This document shows, piece after piece, positions 44,640 to 58,000 of a stretch of 64,000 bases of DNA (positions are counted from its first letter, which is position 1; each line of letters starts with the position of its first letter). The notes under the pieces were generated by a model. That model did no database searches. It was not told the DNA's origin and worked only from the letters and a program-made list of their open reading frames with translations. Origin of the DNA: Pomphorhynchus laevis (Eukaryota; Acanthocephala; Palaeacanthocephala; Echinorhynchida; Pomphorhynchidae); the NCBI GenBank assembly GCA_012934845.2, contig WNNJ02003786.1:62001-126000 (forward strand), given 5' to 3'. The translations under genes and the position numbers were made by a program.

Positions 44640-45079
44640 CAAATTCGTAACATAGATTATAACAATCCAATGATCAGGAGTGTGTTTTACTTGGATAGAT
44701 ATCTTAAAAAGTGCTTCAACTCTTCAAAATAGATGGATTTATTCGTTCTTTACTTTTAGTGAGTTCTCAACTGATCAGTTTAATTGGTTATCAAAGAATG
44801 TAGTCTCCTTGTTCTTAGTAATCTCGATCCCGACCTCACCAAGCCTGAATTGTATAATTTTGAGTAATCGTCTAAAGTAAATATCAAGTGCGTTTTGAAA
44901 TCTAAGAGGACTGAGTGACGTATTTCTATAGCTATAGTGATTTATATAGCTATAGTTTCTATAGCTGCATTATCGGACACCAAAGATAAGTTCGTTGTTT
45001 AGCAGGAGGTCGTATTGAACTCATTAATTCTCAGGTTTTATTATAGCTCCCAGCGATACTCTGACTATGTGTTCCCTCA

Positions 45080-45292
45080 GTGCTTTCACTCTTTCTTAGG
45101 CTCATTAGATACATCAGTGTGAACGACTCAATGGAACGTGTTTGTCATTGTGCTGAACAACATGCATATAAATCATGCACTAAGAAACACGAAAGGAAAT
45201 GTCATAACTGTAATGGTCAGCACAAATCATATTACCAAAAATGCCGTCATTTCTTGTTGAATGTGGATTGGGGTATCTTAAGTAACAATTGA
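45080..45292 (+). pseudogene. LINE ORF1-type zinc-knuckle fragment
   Basis: VCHCAEQHAYKSCTKKHERK followed by CHNCNGQHKSYYQKC shows two knuckles with C-x-C/C-x2-C-x4-H-x4-C spacing, as in the nucleic-acid-binding ORF1 of Jockey-like LINEs. No RT of the same element was identified downstream. Confidence 0.5.
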
Positions 45293-45673
45293 GACACAAG
45301 AATATATTTTAGTGCGAATAAAACGGAGTCATATTCTAGTGTTTCTTGCAAAATCAACTTACATGTGGATAAGATGTGAGCACTATAACATATGTGAAGT
45401 ACCAAAATAGTAATCAAAACGATGCAGGAATCCTAGATAACTGGTGACTACAATTCATCAAATTCTTAAAATCCTTTTTGAGTGTCAACTCTAGAATTTC
45501 TGAAGTAATTCGTTCTTATTAAAAACAATTTCGAGACTAGCATATCTTTGGCGGATCATATACAATTAATAACGTCAATTACTAGCAATACAAGTAACAA
45601 AGATAATATGTAAAGGTAAAGCCAAAGCTTTTAAATAACATCCATATGCCAAAAAGTTATATCTGTTCCGTAT
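45293..45673. other. gap left of the gypsy element
   Basis: No gene or repeat recognised. Confidence 0.4.
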
Positions 45674-45863
45674 TGCATAAACGAAAGAAACTAACTTTTT
45701 GTTTATCAAGGACTAAAAAAAATGCCAATCAGTTATTTTTCAGATATTTATAGACGCGCACCACAAATCGGTGCAATGCACGAAACGTTGTGACATCAAA
45801 GCATCAGTACCGCCAAAACAACGTGCAACGTTTCTCGCCGCACAGTGATGGCGGATCACCACA
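45674..45863 (-). repeat. gypsy LTR (3' LTR in element orientation)
   Basis: A 190-bp terminal repeat matching 52663-52848. In element orientation it starts TGTGGTGATCC, and a purine-rich tract (gaggtggaggaagt) lies immediately internal to it at 45864-45877. Confidence 0.83.
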
Positions 45864-48800
45864 ACTTCCTCCACCTCATATCTTCTCAGAATCGAATTGG
45901 TGGATTCCTTATCCTTTAATCTTTTCTAAGTAACGGTTCATCGTTTCTCTGAATATTATTATCACCTCTTGAATCTTTTCCTATCACTACTTGTCATTTC
46001 TGGCTTCGTTGTCATTTTCGTCGTTTTAATGTGATATATAATTTGAACTTGATGTCTTCTCAGATCATTCTTTAGTTACTGGAAAGTCGGTAAGGTCTTT
46101 GTTTGTTAAAGAATGCTCTTGTGCGCTTTCCGTTCTCGGCCGCAGATTACTTGCACGTCTTCTTAAGCCTGAATTGGTCCAAACCCTATAAGGCGACCAA
46201 CCATTTCGTTCCTTTACGTTTGCTGGATTCCACTTGCCACTTATAGAATCGCGAAGCCAAACAGGTTGATGCTACTGAAAATCTCTCGATTTAGCTTTGG
46301 AATCCCGTTTTACCTTCTGGAGGTTTCTCCTAGTATTAGTCCTGCCTTGACATGACGATCTCAGCCTATAGAAAAATGTCATCAACTTGCGACCATACAT
46401 CACTTCTGATGGTGATTTCTCTATCGTTGAATGTGGGATATTTCTATATGATAGCAAGAATTGGTTGATTGCTAACTGCAAATTTGTTCGCGGTATGTTC
46501 CATTGTATTCATCTTTTAAATGTTCCAATAAATCTCTCGACCAGCTCATTTGTTTGATGATGATATGGTGAACTTCGTATGTGCCGGATGGCATTAGCAT
46601 GACAAAAATCATTGAATTTATGTGATTGAAAAGGAGGATCATTGCTCGACACTATTTCTGTCGGAACTCCCATTCTTGCAAAGTGATCTGAGTTCTTTGT
46701 AGCCATAAAATAATATCGTCTTTCACAGATAGTTCAGACCGGCGATTACTGTAAGGTCGAGTTTCTTGATCGATTTGATTTGGCCAATCACTTCGAATAT
46801 ATAGTTTTATCTGCAATATTTCACTATCCCGGAAACGACGAGTTTTGTAGTTGTTCGAATGTAATGCTCACTGATCCGAGCTCCGAAGATTGCAATAAGT
46901 GGACTTCATCATCTGATGACATCAGATTGGTGTCTTGCATCGGATGACGTGATAGAGCATCCGGAATGGTGTTACGTTTTCCTGTGATGTGACGAATAGC
47001 ATAAGTATATTGAGATAAAATAATAGCCCATCTCACCAACCTCTGGTTACACATTTTCCCAATGTTTCTGTTGTTTCCAAATATGTTATAAGGGCTTGTG
47101 ATCTGTCCACAACGTGAAATGCCTTGCTGCCAAGTATTGATGGAAATGTTGAATTCCAATTATAAGAGCTAACGCTTCACCATCAATTTGGGAGTTCTTC
47201 TTTAGGCATCTCTAAGCGTTCTGGATGGGTAAGCAATTGGCCGTAACACCTCATTTTCTAATACTTGATCAAGCATTGCTCCCAATCCTTTTTTGCTTGC
47301 GTCTCAAAATAGGTGAACAAGTTTTCTCTCTTCGAATGGTTAAAGAGTTTTTGCATCAATCAGAGATCTTTTTATTTGATTAAATGATGCTTAATGGTCT
47401 TTCGTCCATGACCAAATGGCTTTACGACCACTAAGTTTGCATAAGGAAGAACATTTTGTCTGTAGTCCTGACACGAAACGATCTAGGAAGTTTACAGTCC
47501 CAAGGAACGTTCGTAGTTCGGCTTTATTAATTGGGGTCGTCAATTTCACAATCGCTTCATTTTTTCTTGAAAGGTTTAATTGTATCATTATGGAATGTGT
47601 GACCCAGAAAGTCAACTTGGTTTTGCAAAAAACTTCACTTATCCGACTTTACCTTGATGCCTTCCTCTCTGAAACACAAATACACTTTTTAAATTTTGCA
47701 AGTGATATGTTCTTGATCCTCCCGATATTATAATATCATCCAAATACACTGCGGTCATCGGTATGTCGTGCAACAATTGATCCATATACCTTTGAAATAT
47801 AACAGGGGCCGAACAAATTTCGAACGGTAGACGTGTGTAACGATACAGTTCAATATGTGTAGATACCACAAGAAACTTGCGAGATTCCGACTCGACTTGT
47901 AATTGCAGGTACGCTTCTCTCATGTCGATTATAGAATATTGAACGCCACCAGCAATCTTTGCACTGATATCTTCAAAAGTTGGGAGAACGTACGGATCAA
48001 TTGACAGATAAGAATTCACTGTAACTTTAAAGTCGCCGCATATTCTGACTCCCCCTCCTGGTTTTCGAACCACAACTAACGGTGAAGCCCACCCACATGT
48101 TCCTTCGTACTGTCAACCGGTTCCACAATGCCTTCTATTACTTTTTGTTTGATTTCTTCTTCAACATGTTCCTTCAATCCGAACGGAGCACGTCGACTGC
48201 TCTAATATCTTGGAATTTCATTGTTTTTAAATTAAGCTTGACCATAAAATTTCGAACACACACCAGCGTATTCTCAAATAACTCGTGGTAACTATCCAAT
48301 ATATCTCTGAGATCCACATATTTTACTATGCCTAATGAAATAGATGCGCACGGTGTATTATCTACTATTAATAGATCTCTTACACTGGGGCCACTCAATA
48401 CCGAATGCGGTGATCAATGTTCTTCCAAAAAGGGACCGAGATTGAGTATCGACTACAACAGCGTCAAGTTTGCGTACTTGATTTTGACATGTAACTGTAA
48501 CGGTGCATGCTCCGAGAGGAACAATTTGATGATTGTCATAGGTAGCTAGTTTTGTTGCAAAACGTAAAGTGGGCCTATCGATCGTTCTCCAGATACTGAT
48601 TGGTAGCACACTAACGGATGCGCCTGTATCATATTCCATATCAATATGTTTACCACTGATTTCTATGTTGATAATTGGAATTCCAATTTGATTTTGATGA
48701 GTGAATTGAGTGAATATCACTGAGTGATACCAGTCAGTGTTTTCTTTTCACAATATCGATCTTGTGCAGGGTGTGTCCTTTCTTCAAGCTCATTTACTGA

Positions 48801-49734
48801 TGATCGTCTGCATCGAATCGCAAAATGTCCCAGAATTCTACATCGTCTGCATCGTTGCCTACTGGCAGGACAATCATGTCCATCCCGATGATTTCGGCCG
48901 CAACGTTTACAACGTATGCCTTGTCATCGTCGTGAATTATCAAAGTCTGTTTTTCCTTTGTAAAACTTTTTATTGACCGCATCAATTTGTTCTGTTTTAA
49001 TCAAGGCTGACTGTGGATTGTAATCATATATTGGTAAATCCGCTTTATGAAAACTCATGCTCTCAAATTGCCCCGCTGTCGTTTGCATCAATTCGTATGT
49101 ACGTCCAATTAGGATAACAACGTCTAATGAGGATTAGTCATTTGTAATACCGCATTACGAACATATTGATGTAGTGTAAGTGTGACAATCACATCTTGAA
49201 TTCTTTCATCAATATCCTGTCGTTTATTTGTGATTTGAGGCTTATAGAAGTCACAAAATCATGCTTTTCCTCGTAACTGCACAATCCAATCAGCGTAACT
49301 CTGACCTGATTTCATTCGTGTTTGATTGAAATTGTAACGAGCTGATATTATATGAACGGTTTTTTAAACGTTTATTAAGTGTTGCTATGATGTCGCTATA
49401 TGACATGGTGCTGATGTCATTTCCCCCTGTCAGATTCATTATCAAATGATATATTGCAGGCCCAATCAATGACAAAAATAATTGTTTTTCTTTACTTCGT
49501 CCGTCATTCCGTGGGCTCGAAAATGTTGTTGAATCTGTTCATGATATTCACTCCATTCTTCCTCCGTTTCAATACATCCTCTGAATGTCGGAACAGTTTT
49601 TGCTTGGTTGTCAGAGTTGTGCGGTTGAAAGTAGTCGGACATTAAGTTGAATCATTGTTGCTGTTGATCCATGATTTGTTGTATTTAAACACTGATTGCA
49701 CACTCATCGCCAGTTGTTCCGTTATCGTGTAAAC

Positions 49735-52661
49735 CAGGGCTTCTTAAACTTTTTTATATAGCGACCCCCTTCAAGCTTAGGAAATTTTAAACGACCCCCT
49801 CCTCCATATAATGAAATATATATTAACCGTAGATGTAGATGTAATATCGCACTATTTTACAATGTAAATAAAATAAGGATTAAAGAATACGTACCCATTC
49901 ATTTTACATATATATAATTGGAAACGTTGACGGGATATCGGTCGTAATAAAACACAATAAATAGAATGACATAAAACTATATATATTTATTCAATAGAAA
50001 AAATAAACTTTTGTAACAATTTTTTAATAAAAACATATTATTAACATCAAACAATATTAATGTGACGGATGTGATTGTTTATTTTTACACAAATAATTAA
50101 ATCTAGGCTCAATTTGAATTAGTGCAGATCGTAATAAATTTTTAACGTTTATTAAAGTTGAACGGTATTTTGATTTTATGTAATTTAATGTGGAAAAGGC
50201 TGATTCACATAAATATGTTGTACAAAATGGCAGTAATTTGTTCATTGCCATTTCCGATAGTAGGGGATATTCTGATTTGATTTCTATCCAAAATTTATGC
50301 ACGGGCACTTGAGAAAATCTGAGTCGCAAGGTAGTATCACTTGATAATTCGGCAAATTCTTCTTGTGCTTTTAAGTTTAAAAAATTAATTTCTTCCATTT
50401 CAATTGAAAATGGATTGCAAATCCATTGTTGTGTATCGATATCATTGGGAAAATACCTATGCATGTAAACTTCCATATCCTTCAAATGATTAACTATAAT
50501 TTTTGTTATAGGAGTATATTTTTTTGAAATATTGTTACTAATTATATACTCGTCAGTAAATGGAAACATTTCGAGCTATCCACTTTCCACTCTGTTCTTC
50601 CATATAAGAATTTTTTTAACAAAGGCCTCAAGTATATTTTTTAACATAAACATATTAACGCAGACTCCCTGCATTGATAAATTCATATCATCGATTTTAT
50701 CAAAAATATCTGCCAAATAGCATAGCTTGAGAAGCCATAAATTATCGTGAAAATAATCGGCCAAATTAGAATTTTGCTCTGTTAGAAATATAAGAACTTC
50801 ATCTTGTAAGGTTAATAATCGTTTCAAACTTCGACCTCTTGATAGCCACCTAACTTCAGCATGTAGCAATAAACTTGTATAATCCGAATACATATCAATG
50901 CACAAATTTTTAAACAATCGACTATTAAGTGCTCGACTTTTAATAAAGCTAATGATTTTGACTGCATTAAAAAACACAGTGTTTAATTCTGGTGCAATTT
51001 TTTTAACAACAAGTGCCTCTCGGTGAATCATACAATGTGTAAATGTAATATGATCATTTCCAGCTTTAACAAATGCTGTAAAACCAAGATCTTGTCCGGT
51101 CATTGCTGCAGCACCGTCCGTGCACACACCAACACAATTTTTCCAATTTAATCCTTCTTTTTCAAAAAATACATTTACTTTTTTATATATATCTTTTCCA
51201 CGAGTATGACCTTCCAGAGGACGACAAAACAGTATATCTTCATGAATGCTTCCCTCATAAATATATCTTACAAAAAGTAACAACTGTGCCATTTTTGAAA
51301 TGTATGTCGACTCGTCCAGTTGTATTGCAAACTTTGAGCTGTCTTTAAGCCTCATAAGAAGCTGTTGAAATTGATCATTGCTAATGTCTGAAATTCTTTT
51401 GGACACAGTGTCATTTGATAATGGAATTTTATTAATTTCAGCAGCATACTGTTTTCCATGAACAATTTCAGACATTCTTATAGCTGCAGGTAGTAAAAGT
51501 TGCTCTCCAATAGTAAAAGGCTTTTTCGTTTTTTTTTATCAAATACGAAACTTCATACGATGCCAATAGATATTTATCATTCAAAGTAACATACTTCTCC
51601 AAAGTGTTCTTTTCTTTATTTGATGTTTGCAAAAGACGCTCAAAATATTCTATTGGCTTTTTTGATAACGTTGCATGTTTAGTTAACAAATGTCGTTGCA
51701 GTTTTGACGGTTTCATGCTTTCTGCAGCCAAAACTTCTTTGCAAATTAAGCACACTGGTTGTTCTTCATTGTTGTGAGAAGAGCATGTGAAGCCATACTG
51801 CAAATATGATTCGTCATATTTTCTTTTTTTGTTTTGCTAGAAGTCGGATTTGAAGCACTGCAACTTGATTGTGACGGCGTGGCAGACTTATTAGTTGGAA
51901 TTTTAATTAGCCATTTATCCATGATGGTTAAATAATAATAAATAATTAAACAAAATGTAGTTGAACTTTAACGTAATAATTAAAAACACCAACTGAAAAT
52001 TACACAGTAAATACACACATGACCCTACGAATACAAAGCTGAGTCCAAACTGAAGTACAAACGAAAAAATAACTACACTCGAATCTTTACCAGTGCAATG
52101 ACAACAAATTACGATCAGATCAACCCCGACGCATGGCGTGTTCAAAGTGTGCAGCGCACAAAGGCACCGTATCACAAAGACGCCGAAAAAGAAGCTTTCG
52201 TTTAATTTGTTATTATTCTTTTATAAAAATAATATGCCGATTCGCCTAGCTTGATTATGCTTCCGTATTGTATGTGTAAGCTGTAAGGCGACGCGGCGTC
52301 TGGGTACTTATAATCACTAAGTTATCTTGCAAACACTGATGCCGGCGGCCAGACATCAATGTCGAACGTTCAGTTGAAAATCGAGGAGCGCGTTGTATTT
52401 ATTATTTTAAATGCTACTTCCATATTTTCATTTATAGGCCCTACATAACAGTTTTGCATTGCCACTTTTTTCAAAAAATAGTTATAATAAAACTACAATA
52501 GTATTTTATGATTTTTATTTGTATTTATATTTGTACGTAGTGTGTATATTAATTTTAAAATTTTATTTATAATGATTGAAAAGTATCAGATCTTTGCGAC
52601 CCTCTTTCAGTAGTCTCGTGACCCCCCCTGGGGGTCGCGACCCACAGTTTAAGAAGCCCTG
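49735..52661 (-). mobile_element. hAT DNA transposon with BED-finger transposase
   Basis: A 2.9-kb element with 16-bp terminal inverted repeats (CAGGGCTTCTTAAACT at 49735 and its complement ending at 52661). The flanking 8-bp duplications gtgtaaac (49727-49734) and ttgtaaac (52662-52669) agree at seven of eight positions. Eight-base target duplications are the hAT hallmark. It sits seven bases inside the right LTR of the gypsy element, so it arrived later. The transposase gene reads leftward. 51930-52620 is a long 5' flank without a frame I can assign. Confidence 0.92.
50057..51922 (-). pseudogene. hAT transposase, ZBED5/SCAND3-like
   Basis: Start ATG at 51922 (MDKWLIKIPTNKSATPSQSS). A BED-type finger follows: PVCLICKEVL...LQRHLLTKH. 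The catalytic region has QLDESTYISKMAQLLLFVRY, VGVCTDGAAAMTGQDLGF, THCMIHREALVVKKIAPEL, and EVRWLSRGRSLKRLL. The C-terminal dimerisation block is LPFCTTYLCESAFSTLNYIK. Lesions are few: a one-base loss in the A-run near 51825, a frame change at the T-run near 51530, and a single in-frame TAG near 50575 (GGA-TAG-CTC). All else is colinear with the roughly 600-residue family. The two homopolymer lesions could be sequencing errors. Confidence 0.9.
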
Positions 52662-52662
52662 T

Positions 52663-52848
52663 TGTAAACGAAAGAAACTAACTTTTTGTTTATCAAAAGC
52701 CAAAAACTGTCAATCAGTTATTTTTCAGATATTTATAGACGCGCACCACAAAACGGTGCAATACACGAAACTTTGTGACATCAAAGCATCAGTACCGCCA
52801 AAACAATGTGCGACGTTTTTCGCCGCACAGTGATGGCGGATCACCACA
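52663..52848 (-). repeat. gypsy LTR (5' LTR in element orientation)
   Basis: Partner of 45674-45863. Its internal end is separated from the gag region by the hAT insertion; seven bases of it remain on the far side as part of the target duplication. Confidence 0.83.
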
Positions 52849-52861
52849 ATATCATCAAGAG

Positions 52862-55090
52862 CTAAAAAAGAATTTATTTTAACGTAGCAAATGTGTGCCA
52901 GCGCACGCTTACATGACCACAACAAAACAAAAATGTAAATCATGTGTCGATAAGGTGTGTACGGAGGAGGTGTTTGAATGTGATGAAGGAGAGAGCGCGG
53001 CGGACGTTGAGATGAAGTTGATTCCAGGCGAGTGAGGCGGCGGTCAGGAAGGATCGGAGACCATAGTTGTTTAAGTAATTGGGAAAGTGGAGTAAGATGG
53101 TATGACGGGAACGCAGTGATAGCGAGGTGGGGCGAGTGTCGTCTAAGAAAGGAAGGTTGATGAACGATGGGGAACCGTGGTGGGCCAGGAAAGTTGGTCA
53201 AGATATGCGGATATGTGGTCAAAGCGACGGAGATGAAAAATCACTCGTACTGCAGAGTTGATTATGCGTTGTAGGGGTAAGATAATGGATTATGGAGAAT
53301 TGGCGAAAATGCTAAGGCAGTAATCGATTTTAGGGAAAAGAAGCGATCAAAGAAGAGACATACAAGAGCGGAAGTCGATAAGGAAACGGTTACGGCTGAT
53401 GTCACGGAGAATAAAGTTAGACAAGTGGACCTTGCCGCGGACGAAGCGTTTAAGGGAAAGTTAATCATCGAAATCGAAGTCTAATAAAGTCAGATTGTGG
53501 ACTATAGAGATGATTTGAATGATGAGGCAAAAGATACAGGGGGAGGCGGTATGTTAGGTTGACAAGGAAGGATCCACATTATTTAGGACTTGTCCGGTTT
53601 AGAACGAAACGAAGATGGAAGAGACGTTTGTAGATAGAAGAAAGACAGTTGGAGGCAGAAATGCCGATATCGTGTATGCGATGTGCGGGTGCATGAGCAT
53701 AGATGAGGATGTAATCGGCGTATTGCATGACGTTAAAAGAGTAAGGTTTGATAAACAGAGAGAGATCGCCAAGCAGAAGAAAGAAAAGCAGATGACCTAG
53801 GACAGAACCTTGTGGGACCCTGCAAAATATAGGGATGGGATGGGAGGATGATGAATTAGTACAGACGCGAAAGGAAAGGTCGGATAGATATGAGGCAAGC
53901 CACGCTACGGAGGAGGAAGAAAAGACGTAATCATAACGAAGGCGAGAAAGGAGGACGGAGTGGTCGACAATGTCGAAGGCGGAGGATAGGTCGAGGGAGA
54001 TGAGAACGCAATATAGAGCCTTGTCTCGAGAAATGAGTAAGTCGTTGTAAACTTTAATGCAGGCGATTTATGTGGAGTGATTATAGCGGAAAGCGGATTG
54101 GAAAGGAGGGTACATATTGGATGAGGAGAGATAAGCATTGTTCTGTATTAAGATAAGGCGTGCTAAGAGCTTAGAAAGAGTAGGGAGTAATGAAATGTGG
54201 CGATAGCTTGAAGGAAGGGAGGGGTCGAGCGATTGTTTCTTTACGAGGGGACGAACGATCGCTGATTTCCAGTGTGAAGGGAAGATTCGACTGCGGATGT
54301 ACGAGTTAAATACGGTTGTGAGAAAAGGGGATATCGATGAGCATATGGATTTAAGTAGGTGGGTAGGCAGGGGATCGACAGGTGAGGTTTTGTTGGGCAA
54401 GGACATGACGACAGATGAGACTTCGGTAGGTGGGACAGGAAGGAGATGAAAGAGTTTCGGGATGATGAGGCTAGGCGGGGCAGAGTGAGATAGGATGGAG
54501 ATCGGGGTGTGAGAGAACAACGTGGATACTTTGGTCTGGAGAAATTACGAATAATCATGGGGATTTATGTTGCAAGGCGAAGAGGAGCGAGAAAGGATTG
54601 AGTTAAAAGTATGTTATAGAGTCTTAGAGTTGAAGATGATTTCATGCTGCCAGAAGGAGTTGCATTTGGTACGTAGTAGGTTGAGATGAGACCGGCGATG
54701 AGCGAGATGGGTATCACGGAAAGACAGAGTGATTGAGCGGAAATCACGTCTGAGAGAGCTGTGATAGACGTGAAAAGCATGACGGAGTCGACGCTTTGAG
54801 AGTAGGCATTGGATGCCAAACCATGGATCACGGTACATGCGACGGTGTGTGTGAGGCTTGAAGGGCAAGATAATATCGAGAATGAATGTGAGTTCAGAGT
54901 CGAAATGAAATGCGATATCGTGAGGAGAGAAATATGTTATTGTGGGAAAGGATAGAGACGATTTGAGTAAGGCGGAGCGGAGAAGGTAGAAGTCAAGATT
55001 TCTCTAAGAGCGACGTATAATTGTAGGTGTGTGAGAAGTGGTGTGGTTGTGAGTGAGATCAAGGGTGGCGAGAAAGTGATTGGATAGACC
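52862..55090 (-). mobile_element. LINE C, copy 4
   Basis: It starts after the endonuclease (NHTTSHTPTI-like linker at 55050) and runs through HRRMYRDPWFGIQCLL, LPSSYRHISLLPTLSKLLAR, the palm region near 53700, and the C-terminus near 53000, to the 3' tail with stem-loop at 52893-52908. About 60 bp are missing near 53176 relative to copy 2, and several frames are broken. It contains no LINE A segment. At 55090 it is cut by a gypsy copy. Confidence 0.87.
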
Positions 55091-58000
55091 AGAAGCTTTT
55101 ATTCGGTCCCATAGCGATGTCAATTACGCACAAAAACTCGATCTACTCATAAATAATGTCTTATCTTCTATATTCGAACTGATTGATTGATGTAATATCT
55201 ACGATGATGTTATAGAATTGCTCAAAAATACATTTCGCAAGCCAGCAAGCGATGTATTTATACGTTATCAATTGCATAGTTTACGACAGCAACAAGATCA
55301 AACTATTGACCAATTTATACGTCCATTGGAATTTCTTGGAAAACAAGTTGCTTTTAAAGCAGTATCAGCTGAAGAACATGGAGATTACTTCCTGCGTGAT
55401 GCCTTTGTTTCCGGCATTTCGTCACGATTAATTTGAGCACGTCTGTTGGAGTCTCAAACACTCAGTAAAGAAGACGCTTACGATCACGCACGTGTAATTT
55501 AGTCAGCGCCCAGTCAAGCAATGTATTTCAATCCTATTTGTTCATCATCACCTCAATTATCGAACGAACCCTTACAACCAATGATGTGACCGTTGAAACA
55601 ACGATTGAGGGAATGGAGGTTCGATCTTTTGATGGATCTGCTGCAGTACGATTTTATTCTAAATGTTATTTTTGCGGAAATGCAAGACATGCGCGAATTC
55701 AGTGTCCAGCAAGAGACGTTATTTGTCGTAAATGTAATAAAAGAGGACATTTCGCAAAAGTATTTACAAAGTGTTTACATCTTCATTTGGGATTGCTACA
55801 AGCCAAACTTCTTCTTACAATCCGCGGGGCAATGGCCAATGTGAGCGATTAAATGGAACGATATGGCGTGGAATTCAGTTATCGGTGTTGGATGCGAAAT
55901 TACCAATACAGTCTTGGGCGTCAGTTTTGCCTTCTGTGCTGAACTCAATTCGGTGTTTGCCGTGTACATCTACCAGCGCAACGCCTCATGAACGCATGTT
56001 CAAGTACGACCGAGGATCTTCAACAGGCCGTTCGCTACCAAGTTGGCTTTTAAATTTGGGGCCGGTTCTGGTTCGTTGTCGTAATAAAGGAGACAATGTG
56101 GTACAAGAAGCACTGTTGCTAGAATCGAACCAGCACTACGCTAGAATACAACTAAAAAGTGGGCACGTTTCCACGGTTTCAACGCGGGACTTAGCACCTT
56201 GCCCTGAAGATCACGATTAATTTGAGCACGTCTGTTGGAGTCTCAAACACTCAGTAAAGAAGACGCTTGCGATCACGCACGTGTAATTTAGTCAGCGCAC
56301 AGTCGAGCAATGTATTTCAATCCTATTTGTTCGTCATCACCTCAATTATCGAACGAACCCCTTACAACCAATGATGTGACCGTTGAAACAACGATTGAGC
56401 CAATGGAGGTTCGATCTTTTGATGGATCTGCTGCAGTACGATTTTATTCTAAATGTTATTTTTGCGGAAATGCAAGATATGCGCGAATTCAGTGTCCAGC
56501 AAAAGACGTTATTTGTCGTAAATGTAATAAAAGAAGACATTTCGCAAAAGTATGCAGAGCTAAAAATGCAACATCGTCTGCTGTTATAGCAACTAGCATT
56601 TGTGGGAATCTTCATACACTGCAACATAACGTGGGACTCAGATATCACGAGGTTGGGATTGGTGATCATGTTTTCTGTTCCTTGATTAATAGTGGCAGCG
56701 CTGTCAATTTGATTTGAAGGGATATTGTACGATGTTGTAACTTAGTCGAGCAGACCTCCGATTTGAATGTTAGTGTGGTCTCGTCAGATTTCAAATGAAA
56801 TCTCAAAAGTGCTGTTTTATGCACTCTTCACTTAAACGGCAGGGGTTACCATAATGTTATGCTGTTTGCTATCCGTACACTGGTTACTGATGTCATTTTG
56901 GGTCTACCACTTATGAATCGACATTCTGTTGTGCAAATGAACTTTGGAGGAAACGACGGGCAACTTGTGATAAGCTCTGTACGCTCTATGATGAAAATTG
57001 ATTCACCTGAATTATTTTCTCACTTTTCGAACGATGTACATCCAATTGCAATTCCATCATGCCGGAGAAGTTTAGAAGACCAATCCTTCATTAACAATGA
57101 ATTTAAAGTCCTTCTTACGGATGACATTATCGAACCAAGTAATTTGCCATGGAGGGCTCAAGTTGTATTAGTCAAATCACAACAGAAAACGCGCATGGTC
57201 ATTGATTACAGTCTTACCAATAATAGATTCACGATGTTGGATGCATTCCCACTACCACGCATTGACGATATTGTCGATCGACTATCCAACTATTCATTAT
57301 TTAGTCGCCTAGAACTTGTGAGGAAGATAGAAAATTCACGTCTATTCGAAGCATCGGGTCAGCTTTTCCATTTTAAACGCATACATTTTGGCCTAACTGA
57401 CGCTGTAGCAGCTTTCTACCGAGTAATGTCCCATCTAATTGACAAAGAGCAACTCAAATACACGTTTTGCTATCTGGATGATGTCGTCATAAGCGGAAAG
57501 ACGGAGAAAAACCATGAAAATAATTTAGAACGATTTAGAAAAGTAGTTACACAATACAATTTGCAGTTAAATAGAGAAAAGTGTGTGTTTGGCGCGTCGA
57601 GCATTTGCTTTGCTGCCTACCATATTGGTGGAGGTCGAATATCCCCTAATTAAAGTCGAGTACAACCTATTGTAGAATTGGCAGAGCCTAAGGATTCATC
57701 CGAATTGAAGCGAATAATTGGTTTATTTACACACTACTCTCGCTGGATCATGGATTTTTCAAAGATTGTTCAACCACTTGCGACATCGAGTTTTCCTATA
57801 TCGACCAAGGCACGAGAGTCATTTACACTATTAAAAGAACGTTTATCAACGGCTACGCTTTCTGATATCAATTTTACTGCTCCGTTCACACTGTAGGCCG
57901 ATGCGTCGGATTGTGCAATTGGTGCGACATATACGCAAAACTGTAAGCCCGTTGCTTTCTTTTCAAGAACCTTAGATGAGAATGCCAAACATTATGCCGC

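Larger units (their letters stand above)
45674..52848 (-). mobile_element. gypsy-type LTR element, fossil, split by a hAT transposon
   Basis: An old, broken copy of a Ty3/gypsy-type element in minus orientation. Without the inserted hAT it would span about 4.2 kb. Parts in order from the right: LTR, gag region with CCHC knuckles (49.7-48.75 kb), protease (about 48.7-48.4 kb), RT (48.1-47.6 kb), RNase H (47.2-46.8 kb), integrase (46.7-46.3 kb), a purine-rich tract, LTR. The coding region has roughly ten breaks. The two LTRs differ at about 8% of sites by eye, so the insertion is not recent. Confidence 0.85.
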
